A stretch of 64,000 nucleotides of DNA, from IMG/VR virus record IMGVR_UViG_3300011113_000736, positions 1 to 64,000 of that record; one strand, 5' to 3'. The DNA comes from a virus. Made by a program: the position numbers and the translations under genes. How positions within the stretch are numbered: the first letter of the stretch is position 1; each line of letters opens with the position of its first letter. Shown piece after piece: positions 58,223-64,000 of the stretch. Under the pieces are notes generated by a model. The model worked only from the letters and a program-made list of their open reading frames with translations, did no database searches and was not told the DNA's origin.

Positions 58223-58580
58223 TTCACTACCTTTTTACCCCCAACACCCCCAAACCCATTTCGGCAGTTTTGTAAATCCACCACCACTCGGTACAAAATA
58301 CCTCCACTTATAAATATCTGGCAGTATTCTGTAACCCCAAACATATTAGAAAAGATACACTTTTCAACTCATTTTCAATATGATCGGGGCTTCCACTTGT
58401 TACAAAACGCACATACTTATAAACACCTACCAACATTTCGTAACAAATTATTCCAAAACGCCTAGCGAAAAAAATAAATGAAGAAGAAGTATCAAAGGGG
58501 GTCATGGGGGCGGGAGGATACCGGACTAACCCACTCCTTTAATAGGAATCTCAAGTGCAATTTTGTTATGGCAGCTTTGT
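58223..58580. other. Non-coding junction with TATAAA-type boxes
   Basis: No convincing gene is seen in this stretch. It has a perfect TATAAATA at 58309-58316 and a related ACTTATAAACA at about 58407, each followed by a similar 30-bp segment ending in GTAAC, suggesting an old ~100-bp duplication. Base composition rises in GC from about 58490 onward (GTCATGGGGGCGGGAGGATA). Confidence 0.45.
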
Positions 58581-58618
58581 AAAAAAATACCCAGCAGGTA
58601 GATGAAATCCTGCTGGGT
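58581..58618 (-). terminator. Intrinsic terminator for the small lipoprotein unit
   Basis: ACCCAGCAGG and CCTGCTGGGT arms (58589-58598, 58609-58618) are followed by seven T on the minus strand. Confidence 0.85.
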
Positions 58619-58633
58619 TTCTGGGGGTTTCCT

Positions 58634-58771
58634 TTACTCAAAAGCTATCTTGAAGGTGGCTGAAACCGTTGGTCGATTGTCGGACAAAGTAGCTCCGAGT
58701 TCTAGAGAGCTGTTGCGATAGTGGGCGCAACCGCTGGACAAGAGAACGACAGCTAATAGCATCCTTGCCAT
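58634..58771 (-). CDS. Small lipoprotein-like protein (45 residues)
   Basis: A 45-residue frame, MARMLLAVVLLSSGCAHYRN then a polar part ending ATFKIAFE. The N-terminus is a signal-like helix with a Cys (LSSGC) in lipobox position, although Ser at -3 is not ideal. AAGGAG overlaps the stop of the preceding 33-residue gene, 9 nt before this ATG, so the two are coupled. A membrane protein followed by a tiny lipoprotein recalls lysis or spanin units, but this is a guess. Confidence 0.55.
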   Translation of the reverse strand: MARMLLAVVLLSSGCAHYRNSSLELGATLSDNRPTVSATFKIAFE

Positions 58772-58777
58772 GTCCGG

Positions 58778-58879
58778 TTACTCCTTGATGTTGTCGCCGG
58801 TTCTAGCGATGTCTCTGATAGCAAATAGGATTGAGAAGAAGAAAGTGAACCAAATGAATGGGTTGGTGAAGCGTTCCAT
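58778..58879 (-). CDS. Small membrane protein (33 residues)
   Basis: A 33-residue frame, MERFTNPFIWFTFFFSILFA then IRDIARTGDNIKE: one aromatic membrane helix and a charged tail. GGGAG lies 9 nt before the ATG. A small hairpin (GTGCC/GGCAC, 58895-58910) lies in the leader and CGATAAATA just upstream may be a late-type box. It is coupled with the lipoprotein. Confidence 0.55.
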   Translation of the reverse strand: MERFTNPFIWFTFFFSILFAIRDIARTGDNIKE

Positions 58880-58965
58880 GCTAGTGTTCTCCCGTGCCAC
58901 TATCGGCACAATATATTTATCGGCAATCCAACCGGGAGACTTTAGACTGCCAGAAAGATTTTCAG

Positions 58966-59031
58966 GACGACAAAGTAGTCCACAAGATTGGTGGCAATTG
59001 GTTTCCAGTCAAGACGACAGAGTAGTCCACA
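58966..59031 (+). repeat. Two diverged ParB-type sites
   Basis: GACGACAAAGTAGTCCACA (58966-58984) and GACGACAGAGTAGTCCACA (59013-59031) match the site family at 59846-60116 with one or two changes and are 47 bp apart. They lie between the small membrane unit and the next terminator. Confidence 0.7.
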
Positions 59032-59068
59032 AGAGTAGTCTGCGACTAACTTTGTCTACAATGGGTGC

Positions 59069-59102
59069 AAAAGGTCGCCCCGCTGGAGCTAACCAGCGGG
59101 GC
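59069..59102 (-). terminator. Intrinsic terminator after the 194-residue gene
   Basis: GCCCCGCTGG and CCAGCGGGGC arms (59077-59086, 59093-59102), with TTTT on the minus strand after the stem. Confidence 0.75.
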
Positions 59103-59125
59103 AGGTGGATTAAAGAGTAAACCCG

Positions 59126-59710
59126 TCAGGCTTTCTCAATAACTGCTTTCTTGACCACATTAGCCGAAACCCCGTTGTAGGGTTTCGATTGTCTACAAAC
59201 CGTAGGGGTTTCATCGGTGCCCTCAAGGATACCGGACAACAGGTATTCTGCACCTGTTTCAATCCCTGAAGTAGCACGGTCATCCATGTAGACGACGAAC
59301 GGGGTGCCATTGCTATGCACCAGATTGACAATCCGTTGGGGTTTCCTGAAGCGATTCCAGAAAACCGGAGAAATCCCGGTGCAAATAACCGGGACATTTT
59401 CGATGGCACCGGTTGACAAAGGATTGTTCACCGGGGTGGGCAGGGCGATGGCGGGCTTGCTGGCAACGCTTTCAGCAACGGGGCGGACAACGATGGCACC
59501 GCCGTCGCCCTTGGGTTTCTTGGGAGAAACCGGAGTTGGCGGGGCGGTTTTCTCTCCCAAGTCTCCAATCTTGATTGACGCCAACAATCGTGCTAGTTGG
59601 GCTGAATCCAGCCCTTGAAGGGCTTGAAGAATGACGGCGGTTTGATCCGCCTGAACCTTGCCCGAAACCGTCTTGGAAACCTTGCCAGAAACCTTGATGT
59701 TCTTCGCCAT
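59126..59710 (-). CDS. Unknown protein with a Pro/Lys-rich linker
   Basis: A 194-residue protein starting MAKNIKVSGKVSKTVSGKV, with GAGGGT upstream. A Leu-rich helical part (TAVILQALQGLDSAQLARLL) is followed by a Pro/Lys linker (TAPPTPVSPKKPKGDGG) and a C-terminal beta-rich domain (VNLVHSNGTPFVVYMDD). The codons are GC-richer than in the T4-like part. It has its own sigma-70 promoter and terminator. The SPKKPKG-type linker also occurs in ParB next door (PPTPASGERK), hinting at a common origin. The function is unknown. Confidence 0.55.
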   Translation of the reverse strand: MAKNIKVSGKVSKTVSGKVQADQTAVILQALQGLDSAQLARLLASIKIGDLGEKTAPPTPVSPKKPKGDGGAIVVRPVAESVASKPAIALPTPVNNPLSTGAIENVPVICTGISPVFWNRFRKPQRIVNLVHSNGTPFVVYMDDRATSGIETGAEYLLSGILEGTDETPTVCRQSKPYNGVSANVVKKAVIEKA

Positions 59711-59783
59711 GATCGAAACCCTCATCAACCCCAATCCCCGGCGGGGCACCCGGTTGGGCGGAAACCATATCCACCCATTGAGA

Positions 59784-59812
59784 ATTGTACGGGAAGATGC
59801 AACAGATTGCAA
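59784..59812 (-). promoter_or_regulatory. Sigma-70 promoter of the 194-residue gene
   Basis: TTGCAA (59807-59812), a 17-bp spacer and TACAAT (59784-59789) on the minus strand. The ParB-type site array begins 34 bp upstream. Confidence 0.75.
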
Positions 59813-59845
59813 GCCCAACCAGACACAATTTCCTTGATTCCCTGA

Positions 59846-60116
59846 GACGACATAGTAGTCTACACGATTAGTGGGTAAATGGTTTCCCATTAAGACGACA
59901 TAGTAGTCTACATGATTGGTAGGTAAATGGTTTGCTGATAAGACGACATAGTAGTCTACACAATTAGTGGGTAAATGGTTTGCTGATAAGACGACATAGT
60001 AGTCTACAGTAGAGATCGCTTAAATTAACTACTATGTCGTCTAAGGGGGATTTAGAAAAGTATTAGGAAAGGCTAATGCAAAACCCAGGTCGCCCCGAAC
60101 GACATAGTAGTCTACA
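59846..60116. repeat. Array of ParB-type/iteron sites with 48-bp period
   Basis: GACGACATAGTAGTCTACA occurs at 59846, 59894, 59942 and 59990, exactly 48 bp apart, with a conserved filler (ATT.GT.GGTAAATGGTTT). An inverted copy lies at 60028-60041 and another direct copy at 60098-60116. The core is an imperfect palindrome, GAC-x-AC-xxx-GT-x-GTC, as expected for a dimeric binding protein. The array lies between the ParB gene and the 194-residue gene and is the obvious candidate for a centromere (parS), operator or origin. Confidence 0.88.
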
Positions 60117-60175
60117 AAAAAGGTAGATAGTGTTTAAGACACCGCGGATTTAGTTTGTATTAAATATAAAGAAAA

Positions 60176-60211
60176 TAAAAAAACCCCCCGGAGTGGAATA
60201 CTCCGGGGGGT
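60176..60211 (-). terminator. Intrinsic terminator after parB
   Basis: A 12-bp stem, ACCCCCCGGAGT and ACTCCGGGGGGT (60183-60194, 60200-60211), with a T-rich run on the minus strand after it. Confidence 0.88.
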
Positions 60212-60230
60212 CTGAGAGTTTGTTAGTATG

Positions 60231-61265
60231 TTACTTGGTAGACTTCTTGTCTTCCAAGTGTTGGCAGAGGGTGACAATCACCGCCCGATTGTCGCTTGAC
60301 CGTTCGTCGATCCACTTGGAAAGTGCCCTCAAGAGAGGCACAACGGGGTAATTTACCAGATCTTTGCACAATGAGTTTAGCAAAAGTTGGATAGCTTCCG
60401 GGGAGGCTTTGTCCGACTTGCGTTCGCCGGATGCCGGAGTTGGCGGGGCGGGAATGTCCGTGGACTTCTTGTGTCCACTTTCTCCCTTTTCTCCCTTACC
60501 TTCCGATCCCGGCAGGGGACCGGACAAAGCGGCTTTAGGATCAACCTTTGTCGCCTTTACGGCTTTGGGATCGGCAACCCCGGAACCGGGTTGTTGAGCG
60601 ACTTTAGATACAACTGCGGTATTGATTTTAGACTTTTCCGCTTTGGTCTTAGAATTTCCCATGTCCTTTACCGCTTGTGTAGCCTGAGCTACCAGAGCCA
60701 TCGCTTCCGGCGTTGCGTTCTTCAACGCTATGGCAGCCTTGAAGGTAAACTCTCCGGCATGGATGGATTCTTGAACTTCCTTGGGGAGTTTAAGGAGTCC
60801 CAAGGTCTTTGACACATCCGCCCCATATGTCTTGAATACGGAAGCGACCCTTGTTTGTGTCCAATTAAACTCTTCCATCGCCCTCTTCATGGCGATGGCA
60901 CGGTCGATGAACGACGGTTCTTCCCGTTGTTCGTTCTCAATCACTTGCAAAAGGAACATTTGCTCCTTATCGAGTCCGGTATGAACCATAGCGGGAATCT
61001 TCTTGATCCCAGCCTTTTGCGCTGCCACAGATCGCCTATGTCCGGCGATCACCTTGTGCTTTCCATCAGGGAGTTTAGCGACAATGATTGGCGTTTGAAC
61101 GCCATCACGCTTCAATTCGGCAGCGAATGCCTGAATTGAGACATCATCCATCCCAAATTTACGGTTGTTATCAAGATCCAAAACAAGAGAAGAAACATCC
61201 ACAAACTCGAAAGAAGCTTTAGCATTGTCCACATGAACCATAGCGTTCTTCTTTGAAGTCTTCAT
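60231..61265 (-). CDS. parB: ParB-like DNA-binding protein
   Basis: A 344-residue protein. The N-terminal ParB domain has LVLDLDNNRKFG, ELKRDGVQTPIIV, KVIAGHRRSVAAQKAG (Gly75-His-Arg-Arg, the CTP-binding 'GERRxxA' box with His for Glu) and VIENEQREEPSFIDRA. A helix-turn-helix follows (NWTQTRVASVFKTYGADVSK, residues ~134-153). The C-terminal third has a charged Pro-rich linker and a final helix pair that may dimerise. ParB proteins bind parS and spread as clamps to segregate DNA or regulate genes. No ParA is present in the window. Confidence 0.85.
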   Translation of the reverse strand: MKTSKKNAMVHVDNAKASFEFVDVSSLVLDLDNNRKFGMDDVSIQAFAAELKRDGVQTPIIVAKLPDGKHKVIAGHRRSVAAQKAGIKKIPAMVHTGLDKEQMFLLQVIENEQREEPSFIDRAIAMKRAMEEFNWTQTRVASVFKTYGADVSKTLGLLKLPKEVQESIHAGEFTFKAAIALKNATPEAMALVAQATQAVKDMGNSKTKAEKSKINTAVVSKVAQQPGSGVADPKAVKATKVDPKAALSGPLPGSEGKGEKGESGHKKSTDIPAPPTPASGERKSDKASPEAIQLLLNSLCKDLVNYPVVPLLRALSKWIDERSSDNRAVIVTLCQHLEDKKSTK

Positions 61266-61332
61266 AACAATCTACCTTTCTACTTTCCTAATCCCTTATC
61301 TTCGGCACCATGCTTCCGATTCGGGGATTAGC

Positions 61333-61350
61333 GTCACCACATCGGGTGAC
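61333..61350 (-). promoter_or_regulatory. Leader hairpin of parB
   Basis: GTCACC/GGTGAC arms fold into a hairpin right after the predicted transcript start; a second possible pairing (TAATCCC with GGGATTA) lies nearer the gene. They could stabilise or regulate the message. Confidence 0.5.
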
Positions 61351-61357
61351 TGCGACC

Positions 61358-61386
61358 ATTAAACCACAAACCGCCCGGCATGTCAA
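61358..61386 (-). promoter_or_regulatory. Sigma-70 promoter of parB (proximal)
   Basis: TTGACA (61381-61386), a 17-bp spacer and TTTAAT (61358-61363). Confidence 0.75.
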
Positions 61387-61504
61387 CCCCCGGTTTTTCA
61401 GGGAAAAACAAGGGTTTTTTTGCGTTTCGCTAACACAATTGGCACCGTCTTAGCGTTTCACAAAATCACCACCGGCATCAGTCGCAGATACAACCGACAC
61501 ACAT

Positions 61505-61533
61505 AGTATACGAAAAATCCCCGGAAAAGTCAA
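61505..61533 (-). promoter_or_regulatory. Second sigma-70 promoter upstream of parB
   Basis: TTGACT (61528-61533), a 17-bp spacer and TATACT (61505-61510). Between it and the proximal promoter there is no gene but an inverted repeat (CGCTAA/TTAGCG), so it may give a long leader or a small RNA. Confidence 0.65.
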
Positions 61534-61570
61534 GCATACTTTTTATCTCTAATTCCCACCCCCCACCTAA

Positions 61571-61622
61571 GACGACATAGTAGTTCCTTTTATCTACCGC
61601 TTTTCTCCACTACTATGTCATC
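61571..61622. repeat. Pair of inverted ParB-type sites upstream of the parB promoters
   Basis: GACGACATAGTAGT (61571-61584) and its inverted partner ACTACTATGTCATC (61609-61622) face each other, 38 bp before the distal promoter. This is consistent with autoregulation by ParB. Confidence 0.75.
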
Positions 61623-61804
61623 CAGTTTTAGGTTTTCCTAACAAACATTAAAACATGATTTGACGATGTTTTACTTTTTATAAAAATACAAGGAAGGGTG
61701 CAAAAGGATTAGAGAGAGGTAAATAGAGAGATGAAAAGTAGTAATCTTTTTATATTAGGGGAAATGAATATGAGTATAAGTCAAGATATGAACTAAGTAG
61801 AAAT

Positions 61805-61836
61805 AAAAAAACCCACCTGAGATAACTCAGGTGGGT
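61805..61836 (-). terminator. Intrinsic terminator after the 118-residue gene
   Basis: ACCCACCTGAG and CTCAGGTGGGT arms (61811-61821, 61826-61836), with six T on the minus strand. The ~200 bp to its left (61623-61804) contain no visible gene. Confidence 0.88.
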
Positions 61837-61859
61837 TATGTTTTTAACTAGGTTTATCT

Positions 61860-62216
61860 TTATTGGAGATTAGAAAGATATTCCTTGACTTGTTTAATCA
61901 ACGAATCTGCTTTCTCTTTGTATTGTGGTTTAGCCAAGTTGCAATAACTGTTTTCCAATTCCTGCAAAGATGACTTAACCACTTCAACAATGTTCTCAAA
62001 ACCAGATAAACCAATTCTGTGAAATCCAAAAATTTGCAAACGCCTAAAGTGATTTTCTAAATTATCAACCAATTGGCGATACTCACCAATCTTTACTCTC
62101 TTTTTCTCTATATTAGGCATCGCAAACTCGATCCCACCCGGCAAAACCAGATATTTTACACCTCCTCTCTCCTCTACTCGGACTGAATCCTCCAGAACCA
62201 CATTTTCCTCTGACAT
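61860..62216 (-). CDS. Unknown early-region protein
   Basis: A 118-residue protein. The first ~45 residues are acidic and extended (VVLEDSVRVEERGGVKYLVLP), the rest helical (YRQLVDNLENHFRRLQIFG, SSLQELENSYCNLAK). AAAGGGAG is a strong ribosome site. It has its own promoter, leader hairpin and terminator, the pattern of a phage early gene acting on the host. No family is recognised. Confidence 0.55.
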   Translation of the reverse strand: MSEENVVLEDSVRVEERGGVKYLVLPGGIEFAMPNIEKKRVKIGEYRQLVDNLENHFRRLQIFGFHRIGLSGFENIVEVVKSSLQELENSYCNLAKPQYKEKADSLIKQVKEYLSNLQ

Positions 62217-62234
62217 TTTTCACTCCCTTTTGTT

Positions 62235-62291
62235 ACACCAACAGTCTCCTGCTGGTGTCTCTATTATACCATATGTCTCCTCCCTTGTAAA
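62235..62291 (-). promoter_or_regulatory. Sigma-70 promoter and 5' leader hairpin
   Basis: TTTACA (62286-62291), 17 bp and TATAAT (62263-62268), followed by a 10-bp stem with one mismatch (62235-62244 with 62249-62258) at the very start of the transcript and then the ribosome site. A 5'-end hairpin of this kind protects messages from decay. Confidence 0.8.
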
Positions 62292-62317
62292 TACCAATTC
62301 AAACCCCTTAAAACACA

Positions 62318-62356
62318 ATACCCCGCAGGGTTTTTACTCCCTGCGGGGTATTTTTA
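62318..62356. terminator. Hairpin terminator, possibly bidirectional
   Basis: ATACCCCGCAGGG and CCCTGCGGGGTAT arms (62318-62330, 62339-62351). The T run is better on the plus strand, but the flanking genes are both on the minus strand, so it most likely serves the 81-residue gene. Confidence 0.75.
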
Positions 62357-62365
62357 GTATTTCAC

Positions 62366-62611
62366 TCAACCGATACGCACGACCCGATATGTAACAGGTC
62401 GCACATTTCCACGCCGATCTCGATATTCCTCCCTCTCCCTCGTCAAAACTTCTGTTTCTTCTCCTACTTTTATCTCATTTGGGTCTTTTTTCCTCCCAAA
62501 TGGGATTAGAAAACTAAAAATATCGTCACTTCCCCTTATCTGCTCCTCTATTACCTCCTGACTTTGTGTTTGAACAATACGAAATACCTTTTGTGCGAAT
62601 GAAATATCCAT
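62366..62611 (-). CDS. Unknown early-region protein
   Basis: An 81-residue protein started at 62611 (AGGAGG 7 nt upstream). The first half is helical (SFAQKVFRIVQTQSQEVIEE) with IFSFLIPFGRKK as a short hydrophobic-basic part, and the end is very basic (TREREEYRDRRGNVRPVTYR). It is 11 bp downstream of the 61-residue gene and shares its promoter. The function is unknown. Confidence 0.5.
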   Translation of the reverse strand: MDISFAQKVFRIVQTQSQEVIEEQIRGSDDIFSFLIPFGRKKDPNEIKVGEETEVLTREREEYRDRRGNVRPVTYRVVRIG

Positions 62612-62622
62612 TTTCACACCTC

Positions 62623-62808
62623 CTAATTGTGAAATTTTGTGTTTTCACAAGGAACTCCCTTGAGTTCCCTGCCGTCTGGTAGGCGGAAATCTTGCATTTC
62701 AATTCCATCTACGACATAAGTAACAACCGTCGCCTCAAAAAGCTGCTTCTCCTTGAAATCCGCAAACCCTTTACGGACAACAAAGGTGAACAACGGCATT
62801 GTCTTCAT
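62623..62808 (-). CDS. Small unknown early-region protein
   Basis: A 61-residue protein started at 62808 (AAGGAGG 5 nt upstream), MKTMPLFTFVVRKGF then a beta-rich part (ATVVTYVVDGIEMQDFRLPD). It is the first gene after the strong promoter at 62853-62881. Two other ATG codons (62811, 62799) are possible starts. No family is recognised. Confidence 0.5.
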   Translation of the reverse strand: MKTMPLFTFVVRKGFADFKEKQLFEATVVTYVVDGIEMQDFRLPDGRELKGVPCENTKFHN

Positions 62809-62852
62809 CATTTCCTCCTTGTCGAGTGCTTTATTTTCTCCTCGACATACAT

Positions 62853-62881
62853 ATTGTAACACTTTTTGTCCAAAATGTCAA
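62853..62881 (-). promoter_or_regulatory. Sigma-70 promoter, near consensus
   Basis: TTGACA (62876-62881), 17 bp and TACAAT (62853-62858), the strongest-looking promoter in the window, driving the 61- and 81-residue genes. Confidence 0.85.
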
Positions 62882-62977
62882 TAGAAATTTCTACCTCACG
62901 CATACATATACTAGTGGATAAGCAGTATCTCACATTGTAAAAGGATAAAAAGAGTATCAAATAAGTTGAAATGAGGC

Positions 62978-63012
62978 AGACCCGGTTTCCATCGGGTCTT
63001 TTAGTTTTTTGT
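62978..63012 (+). terminator. Plus-strand terminator without an obvious gene
   Basis: AGACCCG and CGGGTCT arms (62978-62984, 62993-62999) followed by TTTTAGTTTTTT on the plus strand. No plus-strand gene leads to it, so a small RNA or an antisense transcript may end here. The rest of 62882-63187 shows no convincing gene. Confidence 0.6.
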
Positions 63013-63187
63013 GTCTTTGTGTTTACCCAATGCTTCGCACCATTGTTTTCCACAATTCCCCACAATCTCCCACCTGTTAGTAAACGATAATCCTTATATC
63101 TATTGCTGATGATGATTTGTATGTGGTCTTTCGCATATCACTTGGGGGAAATGCGTGGAAGAATCTTCGTGGATTTCTAGAGTGGAA

Positions 63188-63225
63188 ATAAAAAAACCCC
63201 ACTTGGTGATAAGCCAAGTGGGGTT
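63188..63225 (-). terminator. Intrinsic terminator after the 181-residue gene
   Basis: AACCCCACTTGG and CCAAGTGGGGTT arms (63195-63206, 63214-63225), followed on the minus strand by a T run. The arms are identical to those at 63856-63886. Confidence 0.88.
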
Positions 63226-63247
63226 AGGTGGGTTTGTGTTTTGATGA

Positions 63248-63793
63248 TTAGACTGGTCTAACCCAGACTCTTCTTGTGGTTTTCCCCACATTGAGGAAAT
63301 TTTCCTCAGAGTGGGAGAAGTATTGCCATCGGTCATCTTGACCGATTCTCAGCCCCTTGGGGGCGAATTGGGACATTAGGATGGGGATTAGATGTCCCCC
63401 TCCCAGTTCCACAGTCCATCTAGACCAATTCCAATTGGTCTCATCTATTGCCGCCTCATCAGCGAGGCGACGGAGATATCTAATTGTTGCCTCTAGTGCT
63501 ACTTGATAAGTAGCCTTTGTAGTTGGAACGACTACATAATTGCCTGCGTTTCCCATACCCCTTGTATTAGTAAGACGGACTTCCCAATCTCCCACCTTTC
63601 GGGTGATTGATGAAGGGCAATCAAATCCAAACCCGAAAGATGCAAGAACTCCGTGGTTGTGGAATACTGCTTCAAGGATTTCAGCTGCATTGAAATTGGC
63701 TTCAACTTTACGAAAAGCACCCATCTTATAGACTCCTATATGTGCTGATTTGTGTTTTGGTATCAGCAGACCGATTTGGTCTTTCGCAACCAT
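63248..63793 (-). CDS. Unknown early-region protein
   Basis: A 181-residue protein starting MVAKDQIGLLIPKHKSAH, with CAGGTCG before the ATG and a near-perfect promoter 19 bp upstream. It mixes strands and helices (GVLASFGFGFDCPSS, KVGDWEVRLTNTRG, LEATIRYLRRLADEAAID, WQYFSHSEENFLNV). It has its own promoter and terminator, the layout of a monocistronic early gene. No family is recognised. Confidence 0.6.
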   Translation of the reverse strand: MVAKDQIGLLIPKHKSAHIGVYKMGAFRKVEANFNAAEILEAVFHNHGVLASFGFGFDCPSSITRKVGDWEVRLTNTRGMGNAGNYVVVPTTKATYQVALEATIRYLRRLADEAAIDETNWNWSRWTVELGGGHLIPILMSQFAPKGLRIGQDDRWQYFSHSEENFLNVGKTTRRVWVRPV

Positions 63794-63811
63794 TGCAATC
63801 GACCTGAGTAA

Positions 63812-63840
63812 ATTCTAGCAAAAAAAACGAGATATGTCAA
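63812..63840 (-). promoter_or_regulatory. Sigma-70 promoter of the 181-residue gene
   Basis: TTGACA (63835-63840), 17 bp and TAGAAT (63812-63817). Confidence 0.85.
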
Positions 63841-63849
63841 GTGTGAAAA

Positions 63850-63886
63850 TAGAAAAACCCCACTTGGTGGTATGCCAAGTGGGGTT
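63850..63886 (-). terminator. Intrinsic terminator for the gene entering from the right edge
   Basis: AACCCCACTTGG and CCAAGTGGGGTT arms (63856-63867, 63875-63886), followed by a T-rich run on the minus strand. It is the same terminator cassette as at 63188-63225. Confidence 0.85.
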
Positions 63887-63908
63887 ATGTGAGTTTGTGT
63901 TTTGCTAA

Positions 63909-64000
63909 TCAAGCCCCTAATGGGGTTTCATTGATTTGTTCATTGAACTTGGTATTAGCAAGTTCTTCTTTTCTTGTTATTTCCCTTTTGGGAAACTTTT
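63909..64000 (-). CDS. C-terminal end of a gene entering from the right edge
   Basis: An open minus-strand frame runs from the right edge to a TGA at 63909, ending KEELANTKFNEQINETPLGA. It stops 22 bp before the terminator, which supports it. Too little is visible to name it. Confidence 0.5.
   Translation of the reverse strand, partial: KFPKREITRKEELANTKFNEQINETPLGA

Noticed and set aside
58154-58465. Plus-strand 103-residue frame
   Set aside because: It runs through the terminator hairpin and a promoter-like box, is Pro/Phe-rich without domain features, and has no ribosome site.
58841-58920. A sigma-70 promoter for the small membrane/lipoprotein unit
   Set aside because: TATATT is present but no acceptable -35 box lies 16-18 bp upstream; a late-type box CGATAAATA is at least as likely.
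59846-60116. CRISPR array
   Set aside because: The sequence between the repeats is itself conserved, the period is exactly 48 bp in only four units, and there are no cas genes; it fits binding sites instead.
60364-61139. Plus-strand frames of 77-141 residues
   Set aside because: They lie antisense to the ParB gene, which has promoter, domain motifs and terminator.
53222-61856. A shared 16-mer (TGTTTTTAACTAGGTT) at 53224 and 61841
   Set aside because: Only two copies, AT-rich, in unrelated contexts; it may be chance or a minor recombination scar, so no feature was made.
62808-63065. 85-residue minus-strand frame
   Set aside because: It covers the strong promoter at 62853-62881 and the hairpin at 62978 and lacks a ribosome site.

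Overview
The window reads as part of a large, AT-rich, T4-related myovirus (jumbo-phage-like) genome. The evidence is a T4-order head module on the minus strand at 6.7-15 kb (portal gp20, prohead protease gp21, scaffold gp22, major capsid gp23), a gp17-type terminase large subunit (25.1-26.9 kb), an endonuclease VII homologue (41.2 kb), a sigma-70-like factor that could be the late sigma (43.6-44.5 kb), and many TATAAATA-like boxes as in T4 late promoters. The host cannot be named. A short lipoprotein plus membrane protein pair and good TTGACA/TATAAT promoters point to an ordinary bacterial host, probably Gram-negative.

Layout. 0-5.4 kb: partial delta-60-repeat adhesin, small zinc-ribbon-like protein, methyltransferase-like protein, PaaK-like adenylating enzyme, glycosyltransferase, deaminase. 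5.4-15 kb: homing endonuclease, capsid/scaffold/protease/portal, with an intein in the portal. 15-30.4 kb: structural proteins, BCS1-like AAA ATPase, HExxH peptidase, ferritin-like protein, terminase, repeat-rich adhesin, Nudix hydrolase. 30.5-41 kb: glycan island (sulfotransferase, several glycosyltransferases, sugar epimerase/isomerase fusion, FAD oxidoreductase, methyltransferases, GH130-like protein). 41-45.4 kb: endonuclease VII, sigma factor, small membrane proteins, tRNA-Asn. 45.4-58.2 kb: a dense array of presumed capsid-cargo genes. 58.5-64 kb: a compositionally different, all-minus-strand region of short units, each with a sigma-70 promoter and hairpin terminator, holding a ParB-like protein and an array of palindromic sites.

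Main discovery candidate. About 20 otherwise unrelated proteins begin with the same short segment, roughly M-x(1-2)-F-[K/R]-x-[W/F/Y]-[L/I] followed by an acidic site, often LxE or IxE. This matches, from memory, the capsid-targeting sequence of the T4 internal proteins (MKTYQEFIAE), which sends proteins into the prohead and is cut by the gp21 protease after (L/I)xE. Scaffold and protease homologues are in the same window. Behind the tag are diverse bodies: ADP-ribosyltransferase/KptA-like domains, three paralogues with a shared N domain and swapped ankyrin or other repeats, a GNAT-like fragment, a Nudix hydrolase, a flavodoxin-fold reductase, a LanKC/phosphothreonine-lyase-like domain, and small basic proteins. 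Together they look like a large packaged-and-injected effector arsenal. Many of these genes carry a TAAATA late-promoter box only 4-6 nt before the ATG and lack a Shine-Dalgarno sequence, which suggests leaderless late transcripts. Several also share an upstream intergenic repeat, consistent with cassette duplication.

How the parts fit: the sigma factor would switch on TATAAATA promoters, scaffold and cargo would co-assemble, gp21 would mature both, gp17 would package DNA through the portal, and cargo would enter the next host with the DNA. The glycan island probably modifies virion or host surface polysaccharide.
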